A stretch of DNA of 41,509 nt, from contig JAMOPY010000031.1 in the NCBI GenBank assembly GCA_027064305.1, positions 1 to 41,509 on the forward strand, read 5' to 3'. Below are positions 18,636 through 26,489 of this stretch, one piece after another. Every line of letters starts with the position of its first letter. Position 1 is the stretch's first letter. The translations under genes and the position numbers were made by a program. Under the pieces are notes generated by a model, which saw nothing but the letters and a program-made list of their open reading frames with translations, ran no database searches and was not told the origin of the DNA. This stretch comes from Methanobacteriota archaeon (GTDB taxonomy: Archaea > JAADCQ01 > Methanopyri > Methanopyrales > Methanopyraceae).

Positions 18636-19757
18636 CTACCAGTCCTCCGGGGCGGGCGGCGCGTCCTCGTGCTGGGAGAGCAGGTCCGGAAGCTCCTCCC
18701 TCGCCCGCTCCCGGGCCTCCTGAAGCTCGCGCAGCAGGGCCTTCAGCTCCCGGGCCACGAGCTCCTTGCACTCCCCGCAGGCGACCTCGCCCTCCCGACA
18801 CTTCTCCCGGAGCTTCCGGAGCTCTCCCTCGCCCAGCCGGTCCGCGAGGTGGTAGACCATCAGCTCGTACACGACGCACTCGTCCGGGTTCCCACCCTTC
18901 TCCCGGTGCTCCTCGAGCGTGGCCCCGCCGCCCGTCTTCGCGCTCCAGACCTTCCGCTCGACCTCCTCCGGCGGATCCGTGAGGAAGATGGCCGTCTTCG
19001 GCTTGCTGCTGGACATCTTCCCGCCGGTCAGCCCGGTCATGAACCGGTGGTAGGTGCTCGCGGGCTTGACCAGGCCCTCCTTCTCGGCGACGTCCCGGGT
19101 GAGGCGGAGGTGCGGGTCCTGATCCACGCCGACGGGCACGAGGACGCGGTGCGGTCCCTCGAGCTCCTGGGGGTGGAGGATGTCGGCCGCCTGGACGATG
19201 GGGGCGAACGCGTGCCCCATGCTGGTGTCACCGGAGAAGCCGTACGTGTTCTTGATCGCGTTCCAGGTGAGGCGCCCGGCGAGGAGCAGGGCCATCCGCT
19301 GGACGGTCTTCCGCTCGGACTGCAGGTAGACCTCGCAGCGTTCCGGGTCCAGGTCCAGGCCCAGGGCCGCGTAGTTCAGGATGTACTCGCGGACGGCCAG
19401 ATCGTGCGCCTCCTCGAGGTCCATGCCGCGCGCGTGGTACGCCTCCAGGTCGGCGATGGGGATGTACACCTTGACGCCCAGCTCCCGCTGGTACCAGACG
19501 AGCTGGTCCACGACGGTCTTGTGCCCCAGGTGCATGCGCCCGCTGGGCATCATCCCGCTGAGGACCGAGACCCGCTCGCCCTCCCGGTACTCCCGCAGGA
19601 ACGCGTCGAAGTCCCGGTGCCCGAAGACGATCCCCCGCTCGACCAGCGGGAAGTCCCGGGGAAGGAGGTCCCTAACCTCCTCGTCGATCGGCTCGATCCC
19701 GAACTCCCGGGTCAGCCGCTCGTAGTCGACCTCCTCGACGTCCCAGGGGTCGATCAG
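18636..19757 (-). CDS. trpS: Tryptophanyl-tRNA synthetase, with non-canonical apparent start
   Basis: Class I synthetase charging tRNA-Trp. The HIGH-type motif is PSGRMHLGHKTV and the KMSKS motif is GGKMSSSKP. GDTSMGHAFAPIVQAADILHP and VGVDQDPHLRLTRDVAE also match archaeal TrpRS. Conserved N-terminal sequence (IDPWDVEEVDYERL and RGIVFGHRDFDAFLREY) is encoded upstream of the first ATG at 19553, so 19553 cannot be the true start. Going upstream to the stop at 19776-19778 there is no ATG, GTG or TTG in frame. The only leads are CTG 19757 and ATC 19754, just after a perfect GGAGGT, or a one-base shift from GTG 19779. The coordinate given uses CTG. It is in the minus-strand run with the HTH gene and THUMP-FtsJ. 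Confidence 0.88.
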   Translation of the reverse strand: MIDPWDVEEVDYERLTREFGIEPIDEEVRDLLPRDFPLVERGIVFGHRDFDAFLREYREGERVSVLSGMMPSGRMHLGHKTVVDQLVWYQRELGVKVYIPIADLEAYHARGMDLEEAHDLAVREYILNYAALGLDLDPERCEVYLQSERKTVQRMALLLAGRLTWNAIKNTYGFSGDTSMGHAFAPIVQAADILHPQELEGPHRVLVPVGVDQDPHLRLTRDVAEKEGLVKPASTYHRFMTGLTGGKMSSSKPKTAIFLTDPPEEVERKVWSAKTGGGATLEEHREKGGNPDECVVYELMVYHLADRLGEGELRKLREKCREGEVACGECKELVARELKALLRELQEARERAREELPDLLSQHEDAPPAPEDW

Positions 19758-19789
19758 GACCTCCGGGATGGCGACTCACCCGCGCCCGC

Positions 19790-20035
19790 TCACTCCTCCA
19801 CGAACTTCTCCTTCACGTAGTCGATGAGGCCCTCCTCCTCCGCCTTCTCGAGGTGGTACCGCACCGACTTCAGCGAGATCCCCTCCTCCTCCGCGATCTC
19901 CTCCTCGTCCTGCCCCAGCACGTACTTGCGCAGGACGATCCGGGCCCGCCGGGCGCTCGTGGTCACGCCCTCCTCCACGAGGTCCCGCGGGTGGCAGGGC
20001 CAGGCCCCGTAGTACGGCTTCTGCTCCTCCGCCAT
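19790..20035 (-). CDS. Small helix-turn-helix protein
   Basis: An 81-residue acidic protein from ATG 20035. Residues about 28-75 look like an HTH of the sigma-70 region 4/LuxR-like or winged type: SARRARIVLRKYVLGQDEEEIAEEEGISLKSVRYHLEKAEEEGLIDYV, where EIAEEEGISLKSVRYHLEKA is the helix-turn-helix. The N-terminus MAEEQKPYYGAWPCHPRDL has no known motif. It sits between endA and trpS on the same strand, so it may regulate this run, but its target is unknown. Confidence 0.72.
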   Translation of the reverse strand: MAEEQKPYYGAWPCHPRDLVEEGVTTSARRARIVLRKYVLGQDEEEIAEEEGISLKSVRYHLEKAEEEGLIDYVKEKFVEE

Positions 20036-20048
20036 TCCCGCGCACCCC

Positions 20049-20558
20049 CTACAGCCTCCTCCACCTCCACCGAACGTACCGGATCCGAGGCTCGGACGGG
20101 TCCTCCACGACGGCCAGGAGGAACTCCTTGCGCACGGAGTGCGCCAGCCGCGTGCCGCGGACCACGTCCCGGGGCGACAGGCGCTCGGACGGCTCGACCA
20201 CCCGAACCACGTATTTAGAGTGTTCCCGATCCGGGTCGCCCTCGTAGACCCGGAACAACCCCCCGTACTTGAACCCCGCCTTCACCACGTACCCACGCTC
20301 GACCAGGTCCCGGTAGACCGCGTACCCCGCGCGGAACCCCGGGACCCGATCCTCGAAGAACTCGACCAGCTCCCCCACCGACAGCGCCTCGCCCGAGGCC
20401 GACCGGGGCTCGATCTCCCCCTCCTCCGCCAGGTACACGGTCTCGAACGGGTTCAGCACGAGCGCGTCGCCGCGCTCCGTGCCGAAATGGTTTTCTTTCA
20501 GCCGCTCGAACCCCTCGAAGAGCGTGCTCCCGCCCTCGAACACCCACGCGACCGGCAA
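20049..20558 (-). CDS. endA: tRNA-splicing endonuclease
   Basis: EndA cuts bulge-helix-bulge introns from tRNA and rRNA precursors. From TTG 20558 the protein is 169 residues. The catalytic triad is visible as Tyr105 (GGLFRVYEGDPD), His113 (REHSKYVV) and Lys144 (SVRKEFLLAVV), with GYVVKAGFKYGG before it, as in the homotetrameric type. The N-terminal domain (FEGFERLKENHFGT) is conventional, so this is a single-unit enzyme, not a fused one. A longer form to 20621 would add a Ser/His/Gly-rich stretch that does not fit the family; GTG 20543 is another possible start. It heads the six-gene minus-strand run. Confidence 0.88.
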   Translation of the reverse strand: MPVAWVFEGGSTLFEGFERLKENHFGTERGDALVLNPFETVYLAEEGEIEPRSASGEALSVGELVEFFEDRVPGFRAGYAVYRDLVERGYVVKAGFKYGGLFRVYEGDPDREHSKYVVRVVEPSERLSPRDVVRGTRLAHSVRKEFLLAVVEDPSEPRIRYVRWRWRRL

Positions 20559-20632
20559 CGGACCACCCCCGTGATGACAGGCCTGCGTCGCGGACCCGCG
20601 GATGAAGACTGAGCCCGGCACTGAGGACCCGG

Positions 20633-21613
20633 GTGAGCCCGTTGCCCAGGTACCGGGGCCGACCCGACCGGTACGTCGCCGCCTGGACGCAGCCCGACCG
20701 GGTCACCGGCGCCGACCGCAGCGTCGTGATCGTCCTCTCCACCCGCGGCTGCCGCTGGTTCCGCGAGACCGGCGGCTGCCACTTCTGCTCCTACCCGCTC
20801 GAGGGCGCGGGCGAGCGGGTCCCACCCGACCTCCTCGTCCGCCAGTTCGAGCGCGCGTACGCCCGGCACCGGCCCGACGGCCCCCACGCGGTCAAGCTCT
20901 TCACCTCGGGGAGCCTCCTGGACCCGGAGGAGGTCCCGGACGAGGCCCTCGAGCGGATCCTGGGACGACTCGCCCGGGATCCGAGCGTCACCGAGGTCTC
21001 CTTCGAGTCCCGCCCCGAGTTCGTGACGGAGGAGCGGCTGGAGCGGGTCACCGAGCTGCTCGACGGGAAGCCGTTCGAGGTGGGGATCGGGCTCGAGACC
21101 AGCGACGACCGGTTGCGGGCGAGCCTGAACAAGGGCTTCGACTTCCGCGCGTTCGCCCGGGCCGTGCGGCGGGTGAGAAGGTTCGGCGGGACGCCGAAGG
21201 CCTACCTGATGCTCAAGCTACCGCCCCTGTCCGAGGCGGAGGCCATCGAGGACACCGTCCGCTCCGCGGTCGACGCCCACCTCGCCGGGTGCGAGCGCGT
21301 GTCCGTCTGCCCGACCACGATCCACCGGGACACCCCGCTCGAGCGGGCCTGGCGCGCGGGCCTCTACCGGCCCCCGTGGCTCTGGAGCTGCGTGGAGGTG
21401 GCCCGGAGGATCAAGGGACTCCTGGGCGACCGCGCGGACGTGCTGGTGGACACGGCCGGCGCCGGAACGCCCCGTGGCCCCTCCAACTGCCGCCGCTGCT
21501 CCCGCCGCGTGGCCCGGGCCCTGCGCCGGTTCACCGTCACCCAGGACGTCGGCGTCCTGGAGGGGCTGGACTGCCGGTGCCGCCGGGTCTGGCGGGCCCT
21601 GCTCGCCGTTTAG
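20633..21613 (+). CDS. Archaeosine biosynthesis radical SAM enzyme RaSEA
   Basis: RaSEA acts with ArcS to turn preQ0-lysine adducts in tRNA position 15 into archaeosine. The 326-residue protein carries the radical SAM Cys triad in STRGCRWFRETGGCHFCSY (Cys40, 49, 52), followed by VKLFTSGSLLDPEEVP, SFESRPEFVTEERL and GIGLETSDDRLRASLNKGF, which match the family. The C-terminus has additional Cys (SNCRRCSRR and LDCRCRRVW) that may bind zinc. The GTG 20633 was chosen as it precedes PRYRGRPDRY by a few codons. It is divergent from endA. The stop overlaps that of the convergent membrane-anchored gene (TTAG). Confidence 0.88.
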   Translation: MSPLPRYRGRPDRYVAAWTQPDRVTGADRSVVIVLSTRGCRWFRETGGCHFCSYPLEGAGERVPPDLLVRQFERAYARHRPDGPHAVKLFTSGSLLDPEEVPDEALERILGRLARDPSVTEVSFESRPEFVTEERLERVTELLDGKPFEVGIGLETSDDRLRASLNKGFDFRAFARAVRRVRRFGGTPKAYLMLKLPPLSEAEAIEDTVRSAVDAHLAGCERVSVCPTTIHRDTPLERAWRAGLYRPPWLWSCVEVARRIKGLLGDRADVLVDTAGAGTPRGPSNCRRCSRRVARALRRFTVTQDVGVLEGLDCRCRRVWRALLAV

Positions 21614-22716
21614 CCCAGCACGAGCCCGAGCGTCAGCGCCGTGACCGCGCAGACGCCGAACACGCCCGCGACCCGGGCCAGCTCCGGTGAGGACAGGAGC
21701 CGGGCGAGCAGCCGCGCCCCGGCGTCGAGGGCCGATCGCAGCAGGTCCGCGGCGGTGACCGCGAGCTCGCGCAGGAGGTCCGGGTTCGTCACGGCGATGA
21801 GGGCGGCCGCCCCCGCGGCGCCCACGATCGCCGCCGCCTCCAGGAGCCCGGTCAGGTCGATGGTGGACTCGGTGACCGCGGGCCCGATCGTCCCCGGCGA
21901 GCCGCCCGTGCCGACCGCTCGGCCCCCGGCGAGCCGCAGCTTGCCGCGGACCTCACCGTACCGGAAGATCCAGACCTCGGGGCAGCCGGCCTCCTTCAGC
22001 AGCTCGATCTGGTGCAGGAGTCGGCCGAGCCTCGGCTCGTGGAGGGCGATGGCGACCTTGCCGGGGTAGAGGGACTGGTACAGGTGGTAGACGTGGACCG
22101 GCCACCAGTCGTCCCGCCCGTACTCGTACGTGTAGGCCTCCACGATGAACCGGTCCACGTACTGGGCGATGGCGTCCCGGTCGATCGAGTACGGGCGCGG
22201 GTTCTCCGGGAGGAGGCAGAAGTACAGCTCCTTGCCCTGCGCGTGCACGAGCTCGGAGATGCGGCGGACGAGGTCCGTGATCGCCTGGGTGGCGAGGCGG
22301 CGCTTCTCCGGGTCGCGGGTCGGGTAGCGGAAGGAGTCGTCGAGGACCACCCCGTCGCAGTAGGGCAGCGCGGCCGTCACGGCGTCCAGGATCTCCTGCT
22401 GCACCTCCGGGTCCCAGGGCCGGTCCCAGCCGTTCCGGCGCTCGAACCCGACGACCCAGGCGTAGACCTTCACGTTCGGGGCGCGGGCCTTGGTCGCGTG
22501 GTAGACCTGCTGGAGCGTGTCGACGCGGGTCGGCGTGCTCACGCCGCGGATGAGGACGGCGACCTTGGTGTAGCCGCTGTCGATGACGTCGGTCACGAAG
22601 TTCTCCACGCCCACGCTGCGGACGGTGCTGCCCCAGGCGAAGACGCCGACCTCCGTGGCCGCGGCCGGCGTGAGGAGGAGCGTTACCAGGGCCAGGTGGG
22701 CCGGCAGGCTCCTCAA
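21610..22716 (-). CDS. Secreted TIM-barrel-like protein with C-terminal membrane region
   Basis: After a signal peptide (MRSLPAHLALVTLLLTPAAATE) comes a domain of about 240 residues. Its strands end in polar motifs typical of glycosidase-like (beta/alpha)8 barrels: TKVAVLIRG, VKVYAWVVGFERRN, CDGVVLDDSFRYP, KELYFCLLPEN, VDRFIVEAYTYEYG and VAIALHEP. Acidic LDD and VEAY could be catalytic, by analogy with putative glycosyl hydrolases. The last 120 residues are Ala/Gly-rich with two hydrophobic segments (AAAIVGAAGAAALIAVT; VFGVCAVTALTLGLVLG), implying a surface anchor. The start is TTG 22716, preferred over TTG 22755 because the shared TATA at 22759-22766 would otherwise touch the start. Substrate is unknown; a role on wall or surface glycans is inference. 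Confidence 0.75.
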   Translation of the reverse strand: MRSLPAHLALVTLLLTPAAATEVGVFAWGSTVRSVGVENFVTDVIDSGYTKVAVLIRGVSTPTRVDTLQQVYHATKARAPNVKVYAWVVGFERRNGWDRPWDPEVQQEILDAVTAALPYCDGVVLDDSFRYPTRDPEKRRLATQAITDLVRRISELVHAQGKELYFCLLPENPRPYSIDRDAIAQYVDRFIVEAYTYEYGRDDWWPVHVYHLYQSLYPGKVAIALHEPRLGRLLHQIELLKEAGCPEVWIFRYGEVRGKLRLAGGRAVGTGGSPGTIGPAVTESTIDLTGLLEAAAIVGAAGAAALIAVTNPDLLRELAVTAADLLRSALDAGARLLARLLSSPELARVAGVFGVCAVTALTLGLVLG

Positions 22717-22758
22717 CGGTGTCCGTCCCCCGGGAAGGGCGGTCGGGTTCCGCAACGG

Positions 22759-22766
22759 TTATAATA
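22759..22766. promoter_or_regulatory. TATA element, possibly bidirectional, between glnA and the surface-protein gene
   Basis: TTATAATA lies in an otherwise GC-rich gap of 134 bp. Plus-strand transcription would start near 22785-22790, upstream of glnA; on the minus strand it is about 40 bases from TTG 22716. It lies inside GGTTATAATACC, a partial dyad with GGT/ACC ends that could let a repressor block it. Confidence 0.55.
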
Positions 22767-22791
22767 CCAAGGGGCGCGCCGTGCTGGGAAT

Positions 22792-22802
22792 CCGGTTACC
22801 GG
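22792..22802. promoter_or_regulatory. Dyad CCGGTTACCGG near the glnA transcription start
   Basis: A perfect 5-bp-arm palindrome around one central T, located where glnA transcription is expected to begin. It is followed at 22801-22814 by GGAA-N6-CTCC, one mismatch from the GGAA-N6-TTCC operator known for NrpR in Methanococcus. Either could be the repressor site. This is inference from position and symmetry. Confidence 0.4.
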
Positions 22803-22850
22803 AAGGAATTCTCCGGGGTGCGCCCCGGCATGGGTCGCGAGGTTTACACG

Positions 22851-24212
22851 ATGGACTTCCGGGAGCGGCGGCGCGAGAACGAGGAGCGGTTGGAGGAGAT
22901 CCGGCGGGAGATCGAGCGGCGCGACGTGAAGTTCATCCGGCTGCAGTTCGTCGACATCCACGGGTTCGTGAAGAACTTCGCGATCCCGGCCGAGCACGTG
23001 GAGGAGGCGTTCGCGGAGGGCGTGCTCTTCGACGGATCGTCCATCGAGGGCTTCGTGAGCATCGAGGAGTCGGACATGATCGCCCTGCCGGATCCGGACA
23101 CGTTCGCGATCCTGCCCTGGCGGCCGCGGGAGGGCAAGGTGGCGCGCGTGATCTGCGACGTGTACTGGCCGGAGGGGAAGCCGTTCGAGGGCTGCCCGCG
23201 CCTGAACCTGAAGCGCGTGATGAACGAGCTGGCCGAGGACGGGTACGTGATGTACTGCGGCCCGGAGTGCGAGTTCTACCTGCTGAAGCAGGACCCGGAG
23301 ACGGGGGACGTGGAGCCGCACGACGAGGGCGGGTACTTCGACTTCTACCCGCTGGACCGGGCCGAGGACATCCGGCGGGAGATCATCTTCGCGATGGAGG
23401 AGTTCGGGCTGGAGGTGGAGATGAGCCACCACGAGGTGGGGCCGGGCCAGCACGAGATCGACTTCAAGTTCGCGGACGCGGTCGCGTCCGCGGACAACGT
23501 GATCTCGTTCAAGCAGATCGTGAAGGCGATCGCCCGGCGGCACGGTGTGATCGCCACGTTCATGCCGAAGCCCCTCTACGGGGAGAACGGGAACGGGATG
23601 CACGTGCACCAGTCCCTGTGGGACCCGCGCACCGAGGAGAACCTGTTCTACGACCCGGACGCGGAGGACCAGTACTACCTGTCCGACGAGGCCCTGTACT
23701 ACATCGGGGGCCTGATGGAGCACGCGCACGCGCTCTGCGCGATCTGCAACCCGCTGGTGAACTCGTACAAGCGGCTGGTTCCGGGCTACGAGGCGCCTGT
23801 GTACATCGCGTGGAGCCCGAAGAACCGGAGCGCGTTCATCCGCGTGCCGGCCGCGCGGGGGAAGGCAACCCGGATCGAGTACCGCTCCCCGGACCCCGCG
23901 TGCAACCCGTACCTGGCCTTCGCGGCGATGGCCGTGGCGGGCGTGGACGGGATCAAGCGGGAGATCGACCCGGGCGAGCCGGTGAACGAGAACCTGTACG
24001 AGATGAGCAAGCGGGAGCGGGAGGAGCTCGGCATCCGAACGCTCCCGGAGAACCTGAAGGAGGCGCTGGAGGCGTTCGAGGAGGACGAGGTCGTGCAGCG
24101 GGCGTTCACCGACCACCTCGTCGAGCGGTGGCTCGAGGTCAAGTGGGAGGAGTGGAAGCAGTACCGGGAGCGCGTCACCAAGTGGGAGGTCCGGAAGTTC
24201 ATCGTGTACTAG
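22851..24212 (+). CDS. glnA: Glutamine synthetase, type I
   Basis: GlnA makes glutamine from glutamate, ammonia and ATP. The 453-residue product shows VKFIRLQFVDIHGFVKNF, FDGSSIEGF (60-68), the metal-binding PECEFYLL, EVGPGQHEIDFK, the ATP-binding GNGMHVHQSLWD and NPLVNSYKRLVPGYEAP. The adenylylation-site region of type I-beta is absent, so it is I-alpha-like. ATG 22851 was chosen because GAGGT stands eight bases upstream and the N-terminus then has near-family length; ATG 22830 is the alternative. The codons end in G much more than those of the next gene. The adjacent nrpR suggests nitrogen repression. Confidence 0.95.
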   Translation: MDFRERRRENEERLEEIRREIERRDVKFIRLQFVDIHGFVKNFAIPAEHVEEAFAEGVLFDGSSIEGFVSIEESDMIALPDPDTFAILPWRPREGKVARVICDVYWPEGKPFEGCPRLNLKRVMNELAEDGYVMYCGPECEFYLLKQDPETGDVEPHDEGGYFDFYPLDRAEDIRREIIFAMEEFGLEVEMSHHEVGPGQHEIDFKFADAVASADNVISFKQIVKAIARRHGVIATFMPKPLYGENGNGMHVHQSLWDPRTEENLFYDPDAEDQYYLSDEALYYIGGLMEHAHALCAICNPLVNSYKRLVPGYEAPVYIAWSPKNRSAFIRVPAARGKATRIEYRSPDPACNPYLAFAAMAVAGVDGIKREIDPGEPVNENLYEMSKREREELGIRTLPENLKEALEAFEEDEVVQRAFTDHLVERWLEVKWEEWKQYRERVTKWEVRKFIVY

Positions 24213-24234
24213 CCCCCGCCGCCCCCCGCCAATT

Positions 24235-24251
24235 GTTACGGGGGATGTAAC
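24235..24251. promoter_or_regulatory. Dyad GTTAC-GGGGGAT-GTAAC just before nrpR
   Basis: A 5-bp inverted repeat with a 7-base spacer that ends one base before the nrpR ATG. The spacer GGGGGAT may also hold the ribosome binding site, so as RNA it would be a small hairpin with that site in the loop. The same dyad with the same spacing occurs at 34039, 39585 and 41024 and in degenerate form at 39798. Confidence 0.6.
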
Positions 24252-24252
24252 G

Positions 24253-25236
24253 ATGAGGGAGCTCGACGTGCTCATCCTCCGCCTCCTCGCCGAGGCCGAC
24301 GAACCCCTCGGCTCCACCCGCCTCGCCGAGCTCCTCCGCGAGCGCTTCGGCCTCGAATACACGACCCGCACCATCCGATACCGACTCCGACACCTCGAGG
24401 AGCAGGGCCTCATCGAGCGCGTCCGCCGCGGCGGCCGCTACGTCGGCGCCCGCCTCACCCCCAAGGGCGAACGCATGCTCAAGCTCGCCACCTCCCACGA
24501 GCGCTCCCGCATGTACCTCTCCATCCTCGAGGAGATGGCCTACCGCTGCACCTTCGACCCCGAACGCGGCCAGGGCACCGTCGTGTGCAACGTCACCGTC
24601 CTCCACCGCGACCACCTCGACGACCTCATCGACGCCGTCGTCGAGACCTACCGCGCCGGCCTCGCCCCCAGCCCGCTCATCGCCATCGAGGAGGAGCCCC
24701 CCACCCCCGACATCCCCGTCCGCCGGGACGAGCTCGTCGTCCTCACCGTCTGCACCGTCACCATCGACGGCGTCCTCCTCAACCACGGCATCCCCACCCA
24801 TCCCGTCTGCGGCGGCCTCCTGTACTACGAGGACCGCGAGCCCATCGGCTTCCAGGAGTACATCCGGTACGAGGGCACCACCGTCGACCCCCTCCACGCC
24901 TTCGTCACCCAACGCATGACCAGCGTCGAGGACATCCTCGACGAGGGCGCCGGCCTCCTCCCCGCCAACGTCCGCTACGTCCCCTGGGCCGCCGCCGACG
25001 AGGTCGACCGCATCGAGACCCAGCTCAAGCGCGCCGACGTGCACGGAATCATCGACACCCCCCGCATCGAGGGCGAGATCCTCGGCCTCCCCCTCCCACC
25101 CCGCAGCCTCGGCATCGCCGCCTGCGGCGGCCTCGTCCCCATCGCCCTCCTCGAGGAGCGAGGGATCACCACCCGCACCTACCCCACCCGCGTCCTCCGC
25201 GACTACCGGGACCTACAAGACGCCCGACGCTACTGA
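24253..25236 (+). CDS. nrpR: Nitrogen repressor NrpR (winged HTH plus one NrpR domain)
   Basis: The 327-residue protein has an N-terminal winged helix (about 1-75; LDVLILRLLAEADEPLGSTRLAELLRERFG and YRLRHLEEQGLIERVRRGGR). One NrpR/DUF128 regulatory domain follows (about 85-325), which in characterised methanogen proteins senses 2-oxoglutarate. Motifs include TVVCNVTVLHRDHLDDLIDAV, LNHGIPTHPVCGGLLYYEDRE and a C-terminal GIAACGGLVPIALLEERG. This is the short architecture with a single regulatory domain. It follows glnA by about 40 bp. The ATG at 24253 is preceded directly by a dyad, suggesting self-control. Codon use shifts sharply to C-ending codons relative to glnA. Confidence 0.9.
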   Translation: MRELDVLILRLLAEADEPLGSTRLAELLRERFGLEYTTRTIRYRLRHLEEQGLIERVRRGGRYVGARLTPKGERMLKLATSHERSRMYLSILEEMAYRCTFDPERGQGTVVCNVTVLHRDHLDDLIDAVVETYRAGLAPSPLIAIEEEPPTPDIPVRRDELVVLTVCTVTIDGVLLNHGIPTHPVCGGLLYYEDREPIGFQEYIRYEGTTVDPLHAFVTQRMTSVEDILDEGAGLLPANVRYVPWAAADEVDRIETQLKRADVHGIIDTPRIEGEILGLPLPPRSLGIAACGGLVPIALLEERGITTRTYPTRVLRDYRDLQDARRY

Positions 25237-25347
25237 ACCCCTCGCCTCATAACCCGCTCCTCATCCCAAACTCAGCCCACCCGCTCCGCTCATCGGGGCC
25301 GAGACCCCGAACCCACCACCCCTTAAACCGCCCGCGGGGGCCCACCC

Positions 25348-26325
25348 GTGACCACCTACGAGACCCTCACCCTCCGCGTCCACTGGGAGGACGGTTACTT
25401 CGAGATCCTCGACCAGACCCGACTACCCCAGGAAGAAGTCTGGCGCGAGTGCCGCACCCACGAGGACGCGGCCGAGGCCATCGAGAACCTCCGCGTCCGC
25501 GGCGCCCCCCTCATCGGCGCCGTCGCCGCCCTCGGCGTCTGGGTCGCCCACGAACGCGGCGAGGACGTGCACCGCGCCATCGACCGCCTCCGCCGCACCC
25601 GCCCCACCGCCTACAACCTCTTCTGGGCCCTCAAACGCATGGAACGCGCCGACGACCCCCGCCGGGAGGCCGAGCGCATCCTCCGGGAGGACGCCGAAAC
25701 GAACCGAAAGCTCGGCGACCACGGCGCCGACCTCCTACCCGACGAGTGCACCGTCCTCACCCACTGCAACGCCGGCGCCCTCGCCTGCGTCGACTGGGGC
25801 ACCGCCCTCGGCGTCGTCCGCTCCGCCGTCTTCCACCAGGACAAGGACGTTCACGTCATCGCCACCGAGACCCGACCCGTCCAACAGGGCGCCCGCCTCA
25901 CCTGCTGGGAACTCACCCGCGACGGCATCCCCGTCACCCTCATCGCCGACACCGCCGTCGGGTACGTCCTCGCGAGCGGCGAGGTCGACGCCGTGATCGT
26001 CGGCGCCGACCGCATCGCCCTCGACGGCTCCGTCGCCAACAAGATCGGGACCTACCAGATCGCCGTCCTCGCCGACCGACACGACGTCCCCTTCTACGTC
26101 GCCGCCCCCACCAGCACCATCGACCCCGAGACCGAGACCGGCGACGACATCCCCATCGAGGAGCGCCCCGAGGACGAGGTCAAGACCGTCCAGGGCCGCC
26201 CCATCGCCCCCGAGGAGGTGAAGGCCCGCAACCCCGCCTTCGACGTGACCCCGCCCGAACTCATCGACGCGATCATCACCGAGCAGGGCGTCGTGAAGCC
26301 CGACGAGGTGGCCGACCTGGTGTAA
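25348..26325 (+). CDS. mtnA: S-methyl-5-thioribose-1-phosphate isomerase family (MtnA)
   Basis: The 325-residue protein matches aldose-ketose isomerases of the MtnA/eIF2B-like fold. Key residues are RVRGAPLIG (about 49-57), catalytic Cys140 in LTHCNAGALA, ETRPVQQGARLTCWEL and catalytic Asp221 in VIVGADRIALDG, then NKIGTYQIAVLA. It isomerises methylthioribose-1-phosphate, and in methanogens may also act on 5-deoxyribose-1-phosphate; the DadD gene earlier in the window fits this salvage. The GTG 25348 is preceded by CCTTAAACCG about 25 bases upstream, a possible TATA. Related ribose-1,5-bisphosphate isomerase is an alternative. Confidence 0.88.
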   Translation: MTTYETLTLRVHWEDGYFEILDQTRLPQEEVWRECRTHEDAAEAIENLRVRGAPLIGAVAALGVWVAHERGEDVHRAIDRLRRTRPTAYNLFWALKRMERADDPRREAERILREDAETNRKLGDHGADLLPDECTVLTHCNAGALACVDWGTALGVVRSAVFHQDKDVHVIATETRPVQQGARLTCWELTRDGIPVTLIADTAVGYVLASGEVDAVIVGADRIALDGSVANKIGTYQIAVLADRHDVPFYVAAPTSTIDPETETGDDIPIEERPEDEVKTVQGRPIAPEEVKARNPAFDVTPPELIDAIITEQGVVKPDEVADLV

Positions 26326-26489
26326 GTTTCGCTCCCCTCGGGCGATCTAAGATCAGGACGAGAGGGGCTTCCTTGATCCCCAACCCCCGAGGAACAGACG
26401 GGCCCGTCAGGGTACACGGACCCGTTCCGCGGGTCGGGTCACGCCTGCGCTCGTGGCTCACCTGAGCCGAGACGCAAGTCGACGAGTAT

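Noticed and set aside
26326-26489. tRNA or other structured RNA after mtnA
   Set aside because: A weak CTCCCCTCG / CGAGAGGGG pairing exists, but there is no T-loop sequence or acceptor stem.
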